DNA from: Luminiphilus sp.
GTDB lineage: Bacteria > Pseudomonadota > Gammaproteobacteria > Pseudomonadales > Halieaceae
Assembly (NCBI GenBank): GCA_016779445.1
Contig: JADHNP010000008.1
Coordinates: 1-51,084, forward strand
DNA length: 51,084 nucleotides
Reading direction: 5' to 3'
How positions within the stretch are numbered: the first letter of the stretch is position 1; the number at the start of each line of letters is the position of its first letter. The notes under the pieces are model-generated. The model saw only the letters and a list, made by a program, of their open reading frames with translations, made no database searches and had not been told where the DNA came from. Below, one piece after another: positions 26,378 to 35,592 of this stretch. The translations under genes were made by a program, and so were the position numbers.

Positions 26378-28594
26378 GTGGTGGCATCAACACTACAGAC
26401 GCTCAGCAATTCCATTCCGGGTTTTACGCCTCGTTTAAGCTCACACCCCCGGAATCAAAAAGAGCATGCGGCACCATTTGCCAACAGTTCCTTTGCGGCG
26501 TTCGAGCAGCTAATCGCCGATTACCTGCCGCTGGAACAATCCCAGCGGGTGAGGCGTGCCTACTATTACTCAGAGCAGGCGCATTACGGCCAAACTCGGC
26601 GTAGCGGCGAACCCTACGTCACTCATCCCCTTGCGGTAGCTAGCATTCTGGCCCGCATGCACATGGATGCCCAAAGTTTAATGGCCGCGCTGTTACACGA
26701 TGTCATCGAAGACACCGGTGTCAGCAAAGATGACATCGGCGCGCAATTTGGTAAAGAAGTGGCCGAGCTGGTAGACGGCGTCAGCAAACTTACCCACGTC
26801 GAGTTTGACTCCGTAGAGCTACGACAGGCAGAAAACTTCCAGAAGATGACGCTGGCCATGGCAAAAGACATCCGTGTCATTCTGGTCAAGCTGGCTGATC
26901 GCCTTCACAACATGCGCACCCTAGGCGTGCTGAATCGCGAAAAAATAAAGCGCATTGCCAGCGAAACACTGGATATATACGCACCCATTGCGATGCGCCT
27001 CGGTATGAATGAAGTGCGTATGGAATTTGAGGATCTTGGACTCAAAGCGCTCTACCCAATGCGTGCACGCCGCCTGGAAGCTGCCCGACGAGCAGCGAGC
27101 GGCAACCGCACGCATTTGATTGATCAGATCAGGAGCCAACTGAGCCAAACTCTGGTTCGGGAAGGTCTCAATGCCACCGTTGCAGGGCGCGAAAAGCACC
27201 TTTTCAGTATCTACAAAAAAATGAAAGCAAAGCGGAAAGGTTTTTCAGAGGTCATGGATATTTTCGCTTTTAGGCTACTGGTCGACTCCGTAGACGACTG
27301 TTACCGCGCGCTGGGTATGGTGCACAGTCTTTACAAACCCGTACCCGGAGAATTCAAAGACTACATCGCAATCCCAAAGGCCAATGGTTATCAATCTTTA
27401 CACACCGTTTTAAAAGGAATGCATGGTGTCCCCATAGAAATTCAAATCCGGACCCATGAAATGGAAGACATGGCAAATAATGGTATTGCCGCCCATTGGC
27501 TATATAAGAGTGAAGAAACCGGTGCCAGCATGTCGCACACCCGCGCCCGCGAGTGGGTACAAGGGCTACTCGAAATGCAGCAACGGGCAGGGGATTCCCT
27601 CGAATTTATCGAAAACGTCAAAATCGATCTGTTCCCAGATGAAGTGTATGTCTTCTCGCCGCGCGGAGATATTCTTGAATTGCCTAAAGGGGCTTGTGCT
27701 ATCGATTTTGCCTACGCCGTGCACAGTGATATCGGAAATCACTGTGTTGCAGCGCGGGTCGCAAAGCAGCTGGTGCCCCTCTCCGAGCCCCTCGAGAGTG
27801 GCGTTACCGTAGAAATTGTGACCTCCCCGTCGGGAAGGCCCAGTCCGTCCTGGCTAAACTGGGTAGTCACTGCCAGAGCGCGCACACATATCCGTCACTT
27901 CCTGAAGGATCAGCGTCGCGAGGATTCTTTGGATCTGGGCAGAAACCTGCTGGATCGGGCACTGATGGCGAAACAGTCGCGTCTCAGCGCGATTGATGAT
28001 GACACCCTGAAAGTCGCCCTTGCGGCGATGGGCAAGGTAGACATGGAGTCGCTGTTGATCGATGTGGCACTAGGTAATACTTTGCCACACATTGCGGTAG
28101 CTCACCTGACCAGCAAACAGGAAGATTCTGCCGTCTCGGGAGAGATCGCCACCCTCGGGATTCGGGGCACAGAAGGGATGGGCGTCACTTATGCCAAATG
28201 TTGTTGCCCACTGCCTGGGGATGCTATTCAGGGATACCTCGGGCAAGAGAAGGGCCTGATGGTACATCGGGACAGTTGCCGCAATCTTGCCGAACTGCGA
28301 GAACAACCAGATCGCCTCATTTCACTGCATTGGGACGAGAGTATCGAGCGTTCATATCCCGCTGCCGTCAGGGTACAGGCCGAAAACCGGCGCGGCATGA
28401 TCGCGTTACTGGCGACACGCCTCAGCGCCATTGGCCTCAACATTGACCGTATCGCAACTCAAAACAAAGACGTGGAGTTCACCTTTGTCGATCTGGAACT
28501 TCAAGTGACCAGTCGGACTCACCTTGCTCGTGTGATGAAGCGCCTTAGAACAGTGGACGGCGTGCTCAAGGTAGTGCGCAGCACGCGTCGCTAA
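26378..28594 (+). CDS. spoT: (p)ppGpp synthetase/hydrolase SpoT
   Basis: SpoT makes and degrades the alarmone (p)ppGpp. Domains in order: HD hydrolase with HDVIEDT intact at 107-113; synthetase with GREKHLFSIYKKMK, FAFRLLVD and KANGYQSLHTVLKG; TGS with VYVFSPRGDILELPKGACAI; and a C-terminal ACT domain after the cysteine-containing YAKCCCPLPGD. Hydrolase activity is expected; synthetase strength cannot be read directly. The start is GTG at 26378 (or 26381). Compared with E. coli SpoT the N-terminus is about 37 residues longer and no internal start restores the usual length. It follows rpoZ by 18 bases. Confidence 0.95.
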   Translation: MVASTLQTLSNSIPGFTPRLSSHPRNQKEHAAPFANSSFAAFEQLIADYLPLEQSQRVRRAYYYSEQAHYGQTRRSGEPYVTHPLAVASILARMHMDAQSLMAALLHDVIEDTGVSKDDIGAQFGKEVAELVDGVSKLTHVEFDSVELRQAENFQKMTLAMAKDIRVILVKLADRLHNMRTLGVLNREKIKRIASETLDIYAPIAMRLGMNEVRMEFEDLGLKALYPMRARRLEAARRAASGNRTHLIDQIRSQLSQTLVREGLNATVAGREKHLFSIYKKMKAKRKGFSEVMDIFAFRLLVDSVDDCYRALGMVHSLYKPVPGEFKDYIAIPKANGYQSLHTVLKGMHGVPIEIQIRTHEMEDMANNGIAAHWLYKSEETGASMSHTRAREWVQGLLEMQQRAGDSLEFIENVKIDLFPDEVYVFSPRGDILELPKGACAIDFAYAVHSDIGNHCVAARVAKQLVPLSEPLESGVTVEIVTSPSGRPSPSWLNWVVTARARTHIRHFLKDQRREDSLDLGRNLLDRALMAKQSRLSAIDDDTLKVALAAMGKVDMESLLIDVALGNTLPHIAVAHLTSKQEDSAVSGEIATLGIRGTEGMGVTYAKCCCPLPGDAIQGYLGQEKGLMVHRDSCRNLAELREQPDRLISLHWDESIERSYPAAVRVQAENRRGMIALLATRLSAIGLNIDRIATQNKDVEFTFVDLELQVTSRTHLARVMKRLRTVDGVLKVVRSTRR

Positions 28595-28703
28595 AAGCCG
28601 ATGCTATTACGTCGTGTGCCGAAAATAACGCGGCGACTATGTTGCGCGTTCCGCTAGACACGTATTCAATAAACACCTCTTTACATCCCTAAGGAAGCAC
28701 ATT

Positions 28704-29087
28704 GTGTCCAACCGTGCCGTGATCGCCACCCAAGCCGCTCCACAAGCTATCGGTCCCTATTCTCAGGGTATCAAGGTAGGAAATACCGTTTGGATTTCCG
28801 GACAGATACCGCTTGTTGCCGAGACGATGGAAATGGTCAAAGGGGATATCACTGCAGAAGCGACACAAGTATTCAAAAATCTCCGTGCCGTCGCAGAAGC
28901 GGCGGGGGGTGAGCTGAACGATGCCGTAAAAATCAACATCTCCCTGACCGACCTTGGTGATTTCGACGCCGTCAACGCCGTCATGGCTGCACATTTGTCG
29001 GAACCCTTCCCGGCGCGTGCGTGCGTTCAGGTTGCCGCGCTTCCCAAAGGAGCCCGGATCGAGCTCGAAGCTATTCTTGTTTTGTAA
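28704..29087 (+). CDS. ridA: RidA family reactive intermediate deaminase
   Basis: RidA hydrolyses reactive enamine/imine intermediates, such as 2-aminoacrylate released by PLP enzymes, to keto acids and ammonia. The 127-residue protein has AAPQAIGPYSQGIKVGNTVW, then ISGQIPL, and the catalytic Arg in PARACVQVAALPKGARIELE. The start is GTG at 28704 with AAGGAAG (28691-28697) upstream. It lies 109 bases after spoT, the conserved spoT-ridA neighbourhood of Pseudomonas. Confidence 0.96.
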   Translation: MSNRAVIATQAAPQAIGPYSQGIKVGNTVWISGQIPLVAETMEMVKGDITAEATQVFKNLRAVAEAAGGELNDAVKINISLTDLGDFDAVNAVMAAHLSEPFPARACVQVAALPKGARIELEAILVL

Positions 29088-29107
29088 AGTTCAAACGACT
29101 TAGTCTC

Positions 29108-29953
29108 TCAATTAAGTGACTGATGTGCCGACACCACTTGGGCATAACCCTCGCGCCAAGTAGGATAGGTCAGTTCGAACCCCAGTTTTTTAAATAGGCG
29201 ACTCCGACAACGCCGATTTGCCCTAATGCGCCCACTGGAAGCGTCCTCAACGAGGGAAACTCCCCATTGCTTAGCAAGCCAGCGTTCAATGTCGTAAGTC
29301 GGTGTTGCGTCGCCATCGCTAGCTACAATAGTTGGGGGAACCCAATCACCCTCACTATCACGTAGCAAGCAGTGGACAATGAGTTTCGATAGATCATCGC
29401 GATGAATCCGGTTGCCGAACGGCGACCCGGGCGCGCTTCCCCGCCCCGACAGTACGTTTCTCACCAGCATGCCTTCGGGGTTTCCATAAACACCCGCCGG
29501 CCGAATAATGCTCGCTGTCGCCGAACGCCGCACACATGCCTCGGCACTGACCATTGAAACAGCCTGAGCTTCCTGCGTATGCAGCGCAGAATGCTCGTCG
29601 ACCCAGCCCCCCGCCGCCTCTCGGTAAACCCGCGTGGAAGAAACCCAGACCACCCTTCGACACCGTTTCAGCCATCGCTGAGCACCCAAATGCTGAGCCG
29701 CCTGAAAAAATCCGCTTCGATAACCGATCGCATCAAACGATTGCGGCGTAGGCGTCACCAGAACGTAGTCCGGCTGGCATTCACCCAGAGCGCTGTATGT
29801 TTCTGCCTGGGTCATGTCAATTTCAAGGCGAGTGAACAGTTCCGGAAGCTTTTCGGGCGCTCGCCGTGCTCCCGCCACGGTCCAACCCACGTCGGTGAGC
29901 GCGCGTCCTACCCGTGTTCCGATATCACCACATCCAAGAATCAGTAGCCTCAT
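29108..29953 (-). CDS. NAD(P)-dependent SDR/epimerase-like protein (YeeZ type)
   Basis: The 281-residue protein is an atypical extended short-chain dehydrogenase with an N-terminal Rossmann motif (LLILGCGDIGTRVGRAL; glycines at 7, 9 and 12). It also has VWVSSTRVYREAAGGWVDE, RPAGVYG and HRDDLSKLIVHCLL, resembling YeeZ and other nucleoside-diphosphate-sugar-epimerase-like proteins. In the usual YxxxK position the tyrosine/lysine pair is not obvious, so catalytic competence is uncertain. The substrate is unknown. It diverges from recG and converges on ridA across 20 bases. Confidence 0.82.
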   Translation of the reverse strand: MRLLILGCGDIGTRVGRALTDVGWTVAGARRAPEKLPELFTRLEIDMTQAETYSALGECQPDYVLVTPTPQSFDAIGYRSGFFQAAQHLGAQRWLKRCRRVVWVSSTRVYREAAGGWVDEHSALHTQEAQAVSMVSAEACVRRSATASIIRPAGVYGNPEGMLVRNVLSGRGSAPGSPFGNRIHRDDLSKLIVHCLLRDSEGDWVPPTIVASDGDATPTYDIERWLAKQWGVSLVEDASSGRIRANRRCRSRLFKKLGFELTYPTWREGYAQVVSAHQSLN

Positions 29954-30024
29954 GGCTTCGCGCTCATCCTGAAGAATCGCTAAGATGCGAGCCTATCACG
30001 GCATTGAGTGGCGTCGGGAACCCC

Positions 30025-32088
30025 TTGAGCGAGACCATCTTACAAAACCCCGTTACGGTACTCCGCGGTGTGGGGGAAAAATTGACGCTACGGCTGTCAG
30101 AGATTGGTATCCATTCTCTGGAAGACCTGCTCTTTCATTTTCCGCTTCGCTATCAGGATCGTACTCACACTACCCCGATCGGAGGAGCACTTGATCAACA
30201 CGATGCCGTGATCAAAGGCGAGGTACTCGCTGCCGCTGTCACGATGGGGCGCCGCCGCACATTGGTCGTCAAGGTAGAAGATACTACCGGCGTGTTAACA
30301 GTGCGTTTCTTTCACTTTCGGCAATCGCAGGTTGCACAATTTCGACAAGGGGTACCAATACAGGTTTACGGAACCGTGAGACGGCTCGCTGGCTCGCTAG
30401 AAATGATTCATCCCGAGTATCGCTTGGGTCACAGCGCGAACCTGCTGGAAGACGCACTGACGCCCGTCTATCCCACAATCAGTGGCCTAGGCCAGACGAC
30501 ATGGCGAAACCTCTGTCAACAAGCCCTGAAAATGCTGCAGGAAGCACCCCCAGAGGATCTACTGGCAGGAATCACCGACGATGACATCACACTGCATGAA
30601 GCCATTGCGTTTCTTCACAATCCCCCGCGGACTGCTGCGCTGAGCGACATTCAGCAAGGACTTCATCCGGCTCAGTCAAGGCTGGCGCGGGAGGAGCTGA
30701 TTGCTCATCAGCTCACCATTCAGGGTGTTCGTGACCGAGAGCGGCGTCACTCGGCGCCTAGAATCACGGGCTTTTCTCCGTTATCCCGCCAATTTCTAAA
30801 GAACCTACCGTTTTCGCCGACTAACGCACAAGAGCGCGTCGCTGAAGAACTGGCCCATGATATGGCACAGGGGTCGCCGATGCTTCGACTGGTACAGGGA
30901 GATGTCGGGTCGGGTAAAACGCTGGTCGCAGCCAGGGCCATTCTCGATACCGTTGCCGCTGGCTACCAAGTTGCGTTTATGGCACCAACAGAGCTGCTTG
31001 CCGAACAGCATTTCCAGAGCCTTGAAGCCTGGTTAACACCACTTGCGCTTTCCGTGAACTGGTTGAGCGGTCGTATCAAGGGAAAAGCGCGCAAAACAAT
31101 TTTAGGTGAGCTGGCCGCGGGAACAGTCAGCATTCTGGTGGGAACTCATGCCCTATTTCAGGATGAAGTCGTATTTCGCCGTCTGGGTTTGATTGTAGTG
31201 GATGAACAACACCGATTTGGTGTGCATCAGCGGCTCCACCTCGCGGCCAAGGGTGTAGATGGCGGTCACCCGCATCAACTAGCCCTCACAGCCACACCCA
31301 TTCCGCGGTCACTCGCAATGGTTACCTATGGCGATTTGGACTGTTCCGTAATCGACGAGCTGCCGCCGGGCCGAACACCCATTACCACCACCCTGATCGA
31401 TACTGACCGCAGAGAAGCTGTGATTCGCAGAGTCGGAGCGGCCTGCGGAAATGGCAGGCAGGCCTATTGGGTGTGCACCGCCATCGAGGAGAGCGACTCT
31501 CTGGATTTGGAAGCAGCAGAGGCGACCAGAGATTACCTCGGCGAAGCGCTCCCTGAGGTCCGTATTGGTATGGTTCACGGCCGCATGAAAGCGCCTGAAA
31601 AAGCCGAGATGATGGCGAACTTTAAATCAGGCTTTATTCAGCTGTTGGTCGCAACAACCGTCATCGAAGTGGGCGTCGATGTCCCCAATGCCAGCCTCAT
31701 GATTATTGATAACGCCGAACGGCTCGGGCTGGCTCAGCTACACCAATTGCGCGGTCGTGTCGGCCGCGGCGTTGTAGAGAGTCACTGCTTGCTACTATAT
31801 CGACAGCCACTGTCTGAAACAGCGCGAGAACGGCTACAAGTCATGCAGCAAACTCATGATGGCTTTGTGATTGCCGAGGCGGATCTGCGCATCCGGGGTC
31901 CGGGGGAGCTCTTGGGGACCAGGCAAACCGGCATGGCACAGTTCCGCATTGCGCGCTTGCCGGAACATGAGTCTCTATTGATCGAGGCACAAGCCATCGC
32001 CAACAATCTCTATACTGAGGACTCCGCGCGCACCAAAGCGCTCATCGCCCGATGGGCGGGTCCGAGAGCGGACTTTGCCCGTGTTTAA
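30025..32088 (+). CDS. recG: ATP-dependent DNA helicase RecG, probable TTG start
   Basis: RecG is the branch-migration helicase that remodels stalled forks and Holliday junctions. Domains in order: N-terminal wedge/OB domain (VLRGVGEKLTLRLSEIGIHS and PLRYQDRTH), Walker A GDVGSGKTLVA, the DEQH box VVDEQHRFGVHQR, TATPIPRSLAM, helicase C motifs VATTVIEVGVDVPNASLM and QLHQLRGRVGRG, and the C-terminal TRIP/wedge-contact region. Homology with E. coli starts exactly at the TTG codon at 30025, giving 687 residues; no ATG or GTG fits. ubiA follows after 68 bases. Confidence 0.94.
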   Translation: MSETILQNPVTVLRGVGEKLTLRLSEIGIHSLEDLLFHFPLRYQDRTHTTPIGGALDQHDAVIKGEVLAAAVTMGRRRTLVVKVEDTTGVLTVRFFHFRQSQVAQFRQGVPIQVYGTVRRLAGSLEMIHPEYRLGHSANLLEDALTPVYPTISGLGQTTWRNLCQQALKMLQEAPPEDLLAGITDDDITLHEAIAFLHNPPRTAALSDIQQGLHPAQSRLAREELIAHQLTIQGVRDRERRHSAPRITGFSPLSRQFLKNLPFSPTNAQERVAEELAHDMAQGSPMLRLVQGDVGSGKTLVAARAILDTVAAGYQVAFMAPTELLAEQHFQSLEAWLTPLALSVNWLSGRIKGKARKTILGELAAGTVSILVGTHALFQDEVVFRRLGLIVVDEQHRFGVHQRLHLAAKGVDGGHPHQLALTATPIPRSLAMVTYGDLDCSVIDELPPGRTPITTTLIDTDRREAVIRRVGAACGNGRQAYWVCTAIEESDSLDLEAAEATRDYLGEALPEVRIGMVHGRMKAPEKAEMMANFKSGFIQLLVATTVIEVGVDVPNASLMIIDNAERLGLAQLHQLRGRVGRGVVESHCLLLYRQPLSETARERLQVMQQTHDGFVIAEADLRIRGPGELLGTRQTGMAQFRIARLPEHESLLIEAQAIANNLYTEDSARTKALIARWAGPRADFARV

Positions 32089-32156
32089 CGCGCCGCTGTC
32101 GCATCACTCCGCTCCGCCCGCTAGACTGTGCGCCTCTTGGAGACGGCTCTACCGGA

Positions 32157-33077
32157 ATGATGGAAGCGACACCCCCGATAACTGAAAGCAGCAAAATAAC
32201 GAGTAAGTGGCGCGGCGCTGTTGAAATCACACGCTTCGATAAGCCCATCGGCACGCTTTTGCTTCTCGCTCCCACACTGTGGGGTGTTGTGCTAGCGAGT
32301 GAGGGTCGCCCCTCTCTGGCCATGCTATGTATCTTTGTGGCAGGTGCCATTGTTATGCGTGCTGCCGGCTGTATCGCTAACGATCTCGCGGACCGCAACC
32401 TTGATGGTCACGTGGAACGAACACGCCTCCGACCACTGGTAACCGGCGCTCTGTCTGTCAAGGAGGCTTTCGGATTACTCGGCGCACTCCTGATTTTAGC
32501 CCTCATCTTAGTCGCGCTAACTAATGCGCTCACGATGAAGCTATCGTTCGTCGGTGCCGGTCTGGCACTGATCTATCCATTTATGAAACGAATTACCCAC
32601 TGGCCACAAATCGTTTTAGGTCTCGCTTTTTCGTGGAGCATCCCCATGGCATTTGCCGCCAGTCAGTCGGCGCTGCCGCAGGAGCTCTGGTGGTTGTTTT
32701 GCGCCAATGTGTTGTGGACCCTTATTTACGATACCCAATATGCAATGGTGGATCGCGAGGATGACCTCGCCATCGGCATCAAATCCACCGCCATCCTTTT
32801 TGGCGATATGGATGTCAGGGTCATCGCCTTACTGCAATGTCTATGCCTTTTCGCTTTCTGGCGCTGTGGCGTCGCATTTGAACTCGGGCGCTTTTATGAC
32901 CTTGCCATTATTGGTGTCGCATTGATGTTTATTTGGCATTTATGGCTAATTCGAGGTCGGGACACGGCGCGGTGTTTTATCGCTTTTAACCAAAGCAAAT
33001 GGATTGGGTTGATCGTACTTGCAGGGCTTTGTGCGCACTTCTGGTTGGGCGATAACGCGGTGCTCTCAGCAAATTGA
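32157..33077 (+). CDS. ubiA: 4-hydroxybenzoate polyprenyltransferase UbiA
   Basis: UbiA prenylates 4-hydroxybenzoate in the membrane, an early step of ubiquinone synthesis. The 306-residue product has about eight to nine hydrophobic segments and both aspartate-rich motifs: NDLADRNLD at 75-83 and YDTQYAMVDREDD at 191-203. ATG 32157 or 32160 is the start; an earlier in-frame ATG lies inside recG and is rejected. ubiC (chorismate lyase), which often accompanies ubiA, is not adjacent. The stop overlaps the TTG start of the DUF482 gene (TTGA), suggesting coupling. Confidence 0.95.
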   Translation: MMEATPPITESSKITSKWRGAVEITRFDKPIGTLLLLAPTLWGVVLASEGRPSLAMLCIFVAGAIVMRAAGCIANDLADRNLDGHVERTRLRPLVTGALSVKEAFGLLGALLILALILVALTNALTMKLSFVGAGLALIYPFMKRITHWPQIVLGLAFSWSIPMAFAASQSALPQELWWLFCANVLWTLIYDTQYAMVDREDDLAIGIKSTAILFGDMDVRVIALLQCLCLFAFWRCGVAFELGRFYDLAIIGVALMFIWHLWLIRGRDTARCFIAFNQSKWIGLIVLAGLCAHFWLGDNAVLSAN

Positions 33078-34219
33078 AACCGCTCACAGCCACCACCTAC
33101 CGCTCTCTGGAGGAGATTGGATCCACCACTTGGCAAGCGTATTTTGATCAGTGCGAACCGTTTCTGAGTTGGCCGTTTCTTCGCGGGCTAGAATCTTCAG
33201 GTTGCACGACAGCACAAAGCGGCTGGCAGCCTGCGCATATCGGCTTCGAGCAAGATGATGCCTTACTGGGGTTAGTCCCTGCCTATCTCAAGACGCATAG
33301 CTACGGTGAATATGTGTTTGACTGGTCGTGGGCAGATGCTTGGCAACGTATGGGGCTCGACTACTACCCGAAGCTGGTCACAGCTATCCCTTTTACGCCT
33401 GCGACAGGCCAGCGCTTTGGATATGACTCGCAAGCGAACCAAAATCTAGAGCGGATGGCAGTGGGGATGCAGGCACTGTGTAAACAACTTAACGTATCGA
33501 GCTGGCACGTATTGTTTATTGGGGCAGCCGAGTCGGCGCGACTGTCACAGTGCGGCATGCCTCAGAGGCTAACCACACAATTCCATTGGTTTAACCGAGA
33601 ATACCGCGACTTTCAGGATTTTCTTGATCGGTTCAGTAGTCGAAAGCGCAAGAACCTGAGAAGAGAGCGCGAGCAGGTCAAGCGCCAGGGGCTAGTGCTC
33701 AAAACGTTGAAAGGAGACGCTATTTCTCAGGAGAACTGGCTGTTTTTTCACCGCTGTTATCAAACGACGTATGCCAAACGATCAGGGCATGGTGGCTATC
33801 TTACCGAGCTGTTTTTCACTGAAACCTGCCCTGCTCTCGGGGAAAGCCCCATTATGGTGATTGCCGAGGCCGAGGGGCTGCCGGTCGCTGCCGCACTATT
33901 TTTTGAAGGAAATGACACGTTGTACGGCCGCTATTGGGGCTGTCTGGCAGAGTACGATTACCTTCACTTCGAGGCCTGTTACTACTGCGGCATTGAGTAC
34001 TGCATTGAAAAAGGCCTGTCCCGTTTCGACCCTGGCGCGCAGGGTGAACATAAAATCCAGCGTGGCTTTGAGCCCATCTTGACCTACTCCAATCACTGGA
34101 TTGTCGATGAACGGCTTCGGGAGGCGGTGGCACAATTCGCGGCTCAAGAGCGCGAGCATGTGCAGGCATATCAACGAGAGGCGTCGACCCTTCTTCCTTT
34201 TAAACTCGAAGAAAATTAA
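33074..34219 (+). CDS. DUF482 / FemAB-like GNAT acyltransferase family protein
   Basis: The 381-residue protein belongs to the DUF482 family (peptidogalycan-type, GNAT/FemAB-like fold), whose substrates are unknown. Visible family stretches are CEPFLSWPFLRGLESSGC near the N-terminus, FDWSWADAWQRMGLDYYPKL, FSSRKRKNLRREREQVK, and YGRYWGCLAEYDYLHFEACYY. It is predicted to be cytoplasmic, with no signal or membrane segment. The start is TTG at 33074 overlapping the ubiA stop (TTGA). An acyl or aminoacyl transfer role is plausible from the fold but not shown. It overlaps the convergent yaaA stop by four bases. Confidence 0.85.
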   Translation: MKPLTATTYRSLEEIGSTTWQAYFDQCEPFLSWPFLRGLESSGCTTAQSGWQPAHIGFEQDDALLGLVPAYLKTHSYGEYVFDWSWADAWQRMGLDYYPKLVTAIPFTPATGQRFGYDSQANQNLERMAVGMQALCKQLNVSSWHVLFIGAAESARLSQCGMPQRLTTQFHWFNREYRDFQDFLDRFSSRKRKNLRREREQVKRQGLVLKTLKGDAISQENWLFFHRCYQTTYAKRSGHGGYLTELFFTETCPALGESPIMVIAEAEGLPVAAALFFEGNDTLYGRYWGCLAEYDYLHFEACYYCGIEYCIEKGLSRFDPGAQGEHKIQRGFEPILTYSNHWIVDERLREAVAQFAAQEREHVQAYQREASTLLPFKLEEN

Positions 34220-35001
34220 TCCGCTTTGGGCACCGCATCTCGCAGAAAAACCCAATTGGCACTGTCTGAATCTTTGGCGCTGAAGTAATAACCATCGCCA
34301 GTGAAGTCCTTCAGCCCGCTGGGCTCGTTCAAACCCTCTTGAACAATGTACCGCGCCATGGCCCCACGCGCTTTCTTGGCAAAAAAGGAAATCATTTTGT
34401 ACTGGCCATTCTTCAGGTCTCGGAATTGAGGCGTGATAACTTCCGCACTTAGCGAGGCGCTTTTTACGGCTTTGAAATACTCGTTGGAAGCCAAATTAAC
34501 CAAGATGTCGCTTCCACTCGCCCTAAGATGCTTGGCGAGAACTTCAGAAATGCGGGTACCCCAGAATTCATACAGGTTTTTACCACCACTATTCTCAAAT
34601 GGCAGGCCCATCTCGAGGCGGTAGGGCTGCATCAGATCCAACGGGCGCAACAACCCATAGAGACCAGACAAAATGCGCAGATGCTTTTGGGCAAAGGCCA
34701 GTTCAGCTGCACTCAAGGTCTCGGCCGCCAACCCCGTGTAGACGTCGCCTTTGAAGGCCAATACGGCTTGCTTGGCATTTTGCAGGGAGAAATTGGGCTG
34801 CCAATTCATAAACCGCTCGTGATTCAGCGCCGCAATATTCGCCGAAACCCCCATCAAAGCCTGAATATCCTCAGGATTCATGGTCTGTGCTTGGCCGATC
34901 AGCGAAGCCGCCTCATCAATAAATAGCGGCTGGGTCGACTTGCGTGTGGTCGGCTGGGTTTCGTAATCAAGCGTCTTGGCAGGGGACAGAACGGAAAGCA
35001 C
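34216..35001 (-). CDS. yaaA: Peroxide stress protein YaaA
   Basis: YaaA (DUF328) limits intracellular free iron and oxidative DNA damage in E. coli and binds DNA. The 261-residue protein shows LSVLSPAKTLDYE at the start, AILAFKGD-type QAVLAFKGDVYTGL, LSGLYGLLRPLDLMQPYRLE, NLASNEYFKAV and MISFFAKKARGAMARY. The start is GTG at 35001, preceded on the minus strand by a near-perfect ribosome-binding site, TAGGAGG, six to seven bases upstream. A longer start at 35067 lacks this. It diverges from dctQ. Confidence 0.95.
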   Translation of the reverse strand: MLSVLSPAKTLDYETQPTTRKSTQPLFIDEAASLIGQAQTMNPEDIQALMGVSANIAALNHERFMNWQPNFSLQNAKQAVLAFKGDVYTGLAAETLSAAELAFAQKHLRILSGLYGLLRPLDLMQPYRLEMGLPFENSGGKNLYEFWGTRISEVLAKHLRASGSDILVNLASNEYFKAVKSASLSAEVITPQFRDLKNGQYKMISFFAKKARGAMARYIVQEGLNEPSGLKDFTGDGYYFSAKDSDSANWVFLRDAVPKAD

Positions 35002-35079
35002 GTGATGACCTCCTATGCAATCTATGAGGTCAGAATGATAACCTTGCACGCCTCTGATAAAAACCACGGTATTGGGATC

Positions 35080-35592
35080 ATGACCGACATACCCCTAACG
35101 GGAACAATTGATCGAATGATGATCCGTTTGGAGCGCATAACAGCGTGGTGCGTGCCCGTCATGGCCCTGTTGGTATTTTGTATTGTGCTGCTCCGGTATG
35201 GCTTCAACACAGGAGCAATTGCGGCACAGGAGTCTGTTCAATATCTTCATGCGACCGTATTCATGCTCGGCGCGGCAATCGCCCTGGCAGCAGACCAGCA
35301 CGTCCGCGTAGATATCTTTTATCGGCATTTCACCCCGAGGCAGCGCGCTTGGGTTAACACAATGGGCCACATTATTTTTACTCTCCCGCTTTGCGCGCTG
35401 ATTGGGTGGGGCTCCTTCGATTATGTGCTGGATAGCTGGAGCGCCCAAGAGGTCTCACCCGAACCCGGCGGCCTGCCTTTTGTTTTCATCCTCAAAACGC
35501 TCATTCCGGCCATGGCACTCTTGCTTGGAATACAGGCGGTTTCTCACGTGCTGCTTGGCATCAACATTTTACAGAGACGGGAGCCCAGTTGA
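35080..35592 (+). CDS. TRAP transporter small permease (DctQ-type)
   Basis: The 170-residue membrane protein has four hydrophobic segments and belongs to the DctQ family. It is the small membrane subunit of tripartite ATP-independent periplasmic transporters, which import organic acids using an ion gradient. Recognisable are CIVLLRYGFNTGAIAAQESV and ADQHVRVDIFYRHFTPRQRAW, typical of DctQ loops. ATG 35080 is chosen over earlier in-frame ATGs that would add an unrelated leader. The stop overlaps the dctM ATG (TGATG). The binding protein is probably the gene at 37430-38599 on the other strand. Confidence 0.9.
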   Translation: MTDIPLTGTIDRMMIRLERITAWCVPVMALLVFCIVLLRYGFNTGAIAAQESVQYLHATVFMLGAAIALAADQHVRVDIFYRHFTPRQRAWVNTMGHIIFTLPLCALIGWGSFDYVLDSWSAQEVSPEPGGLPFVFILKTLIPAMALLLGIQAVSHVLLGINILQRREPS

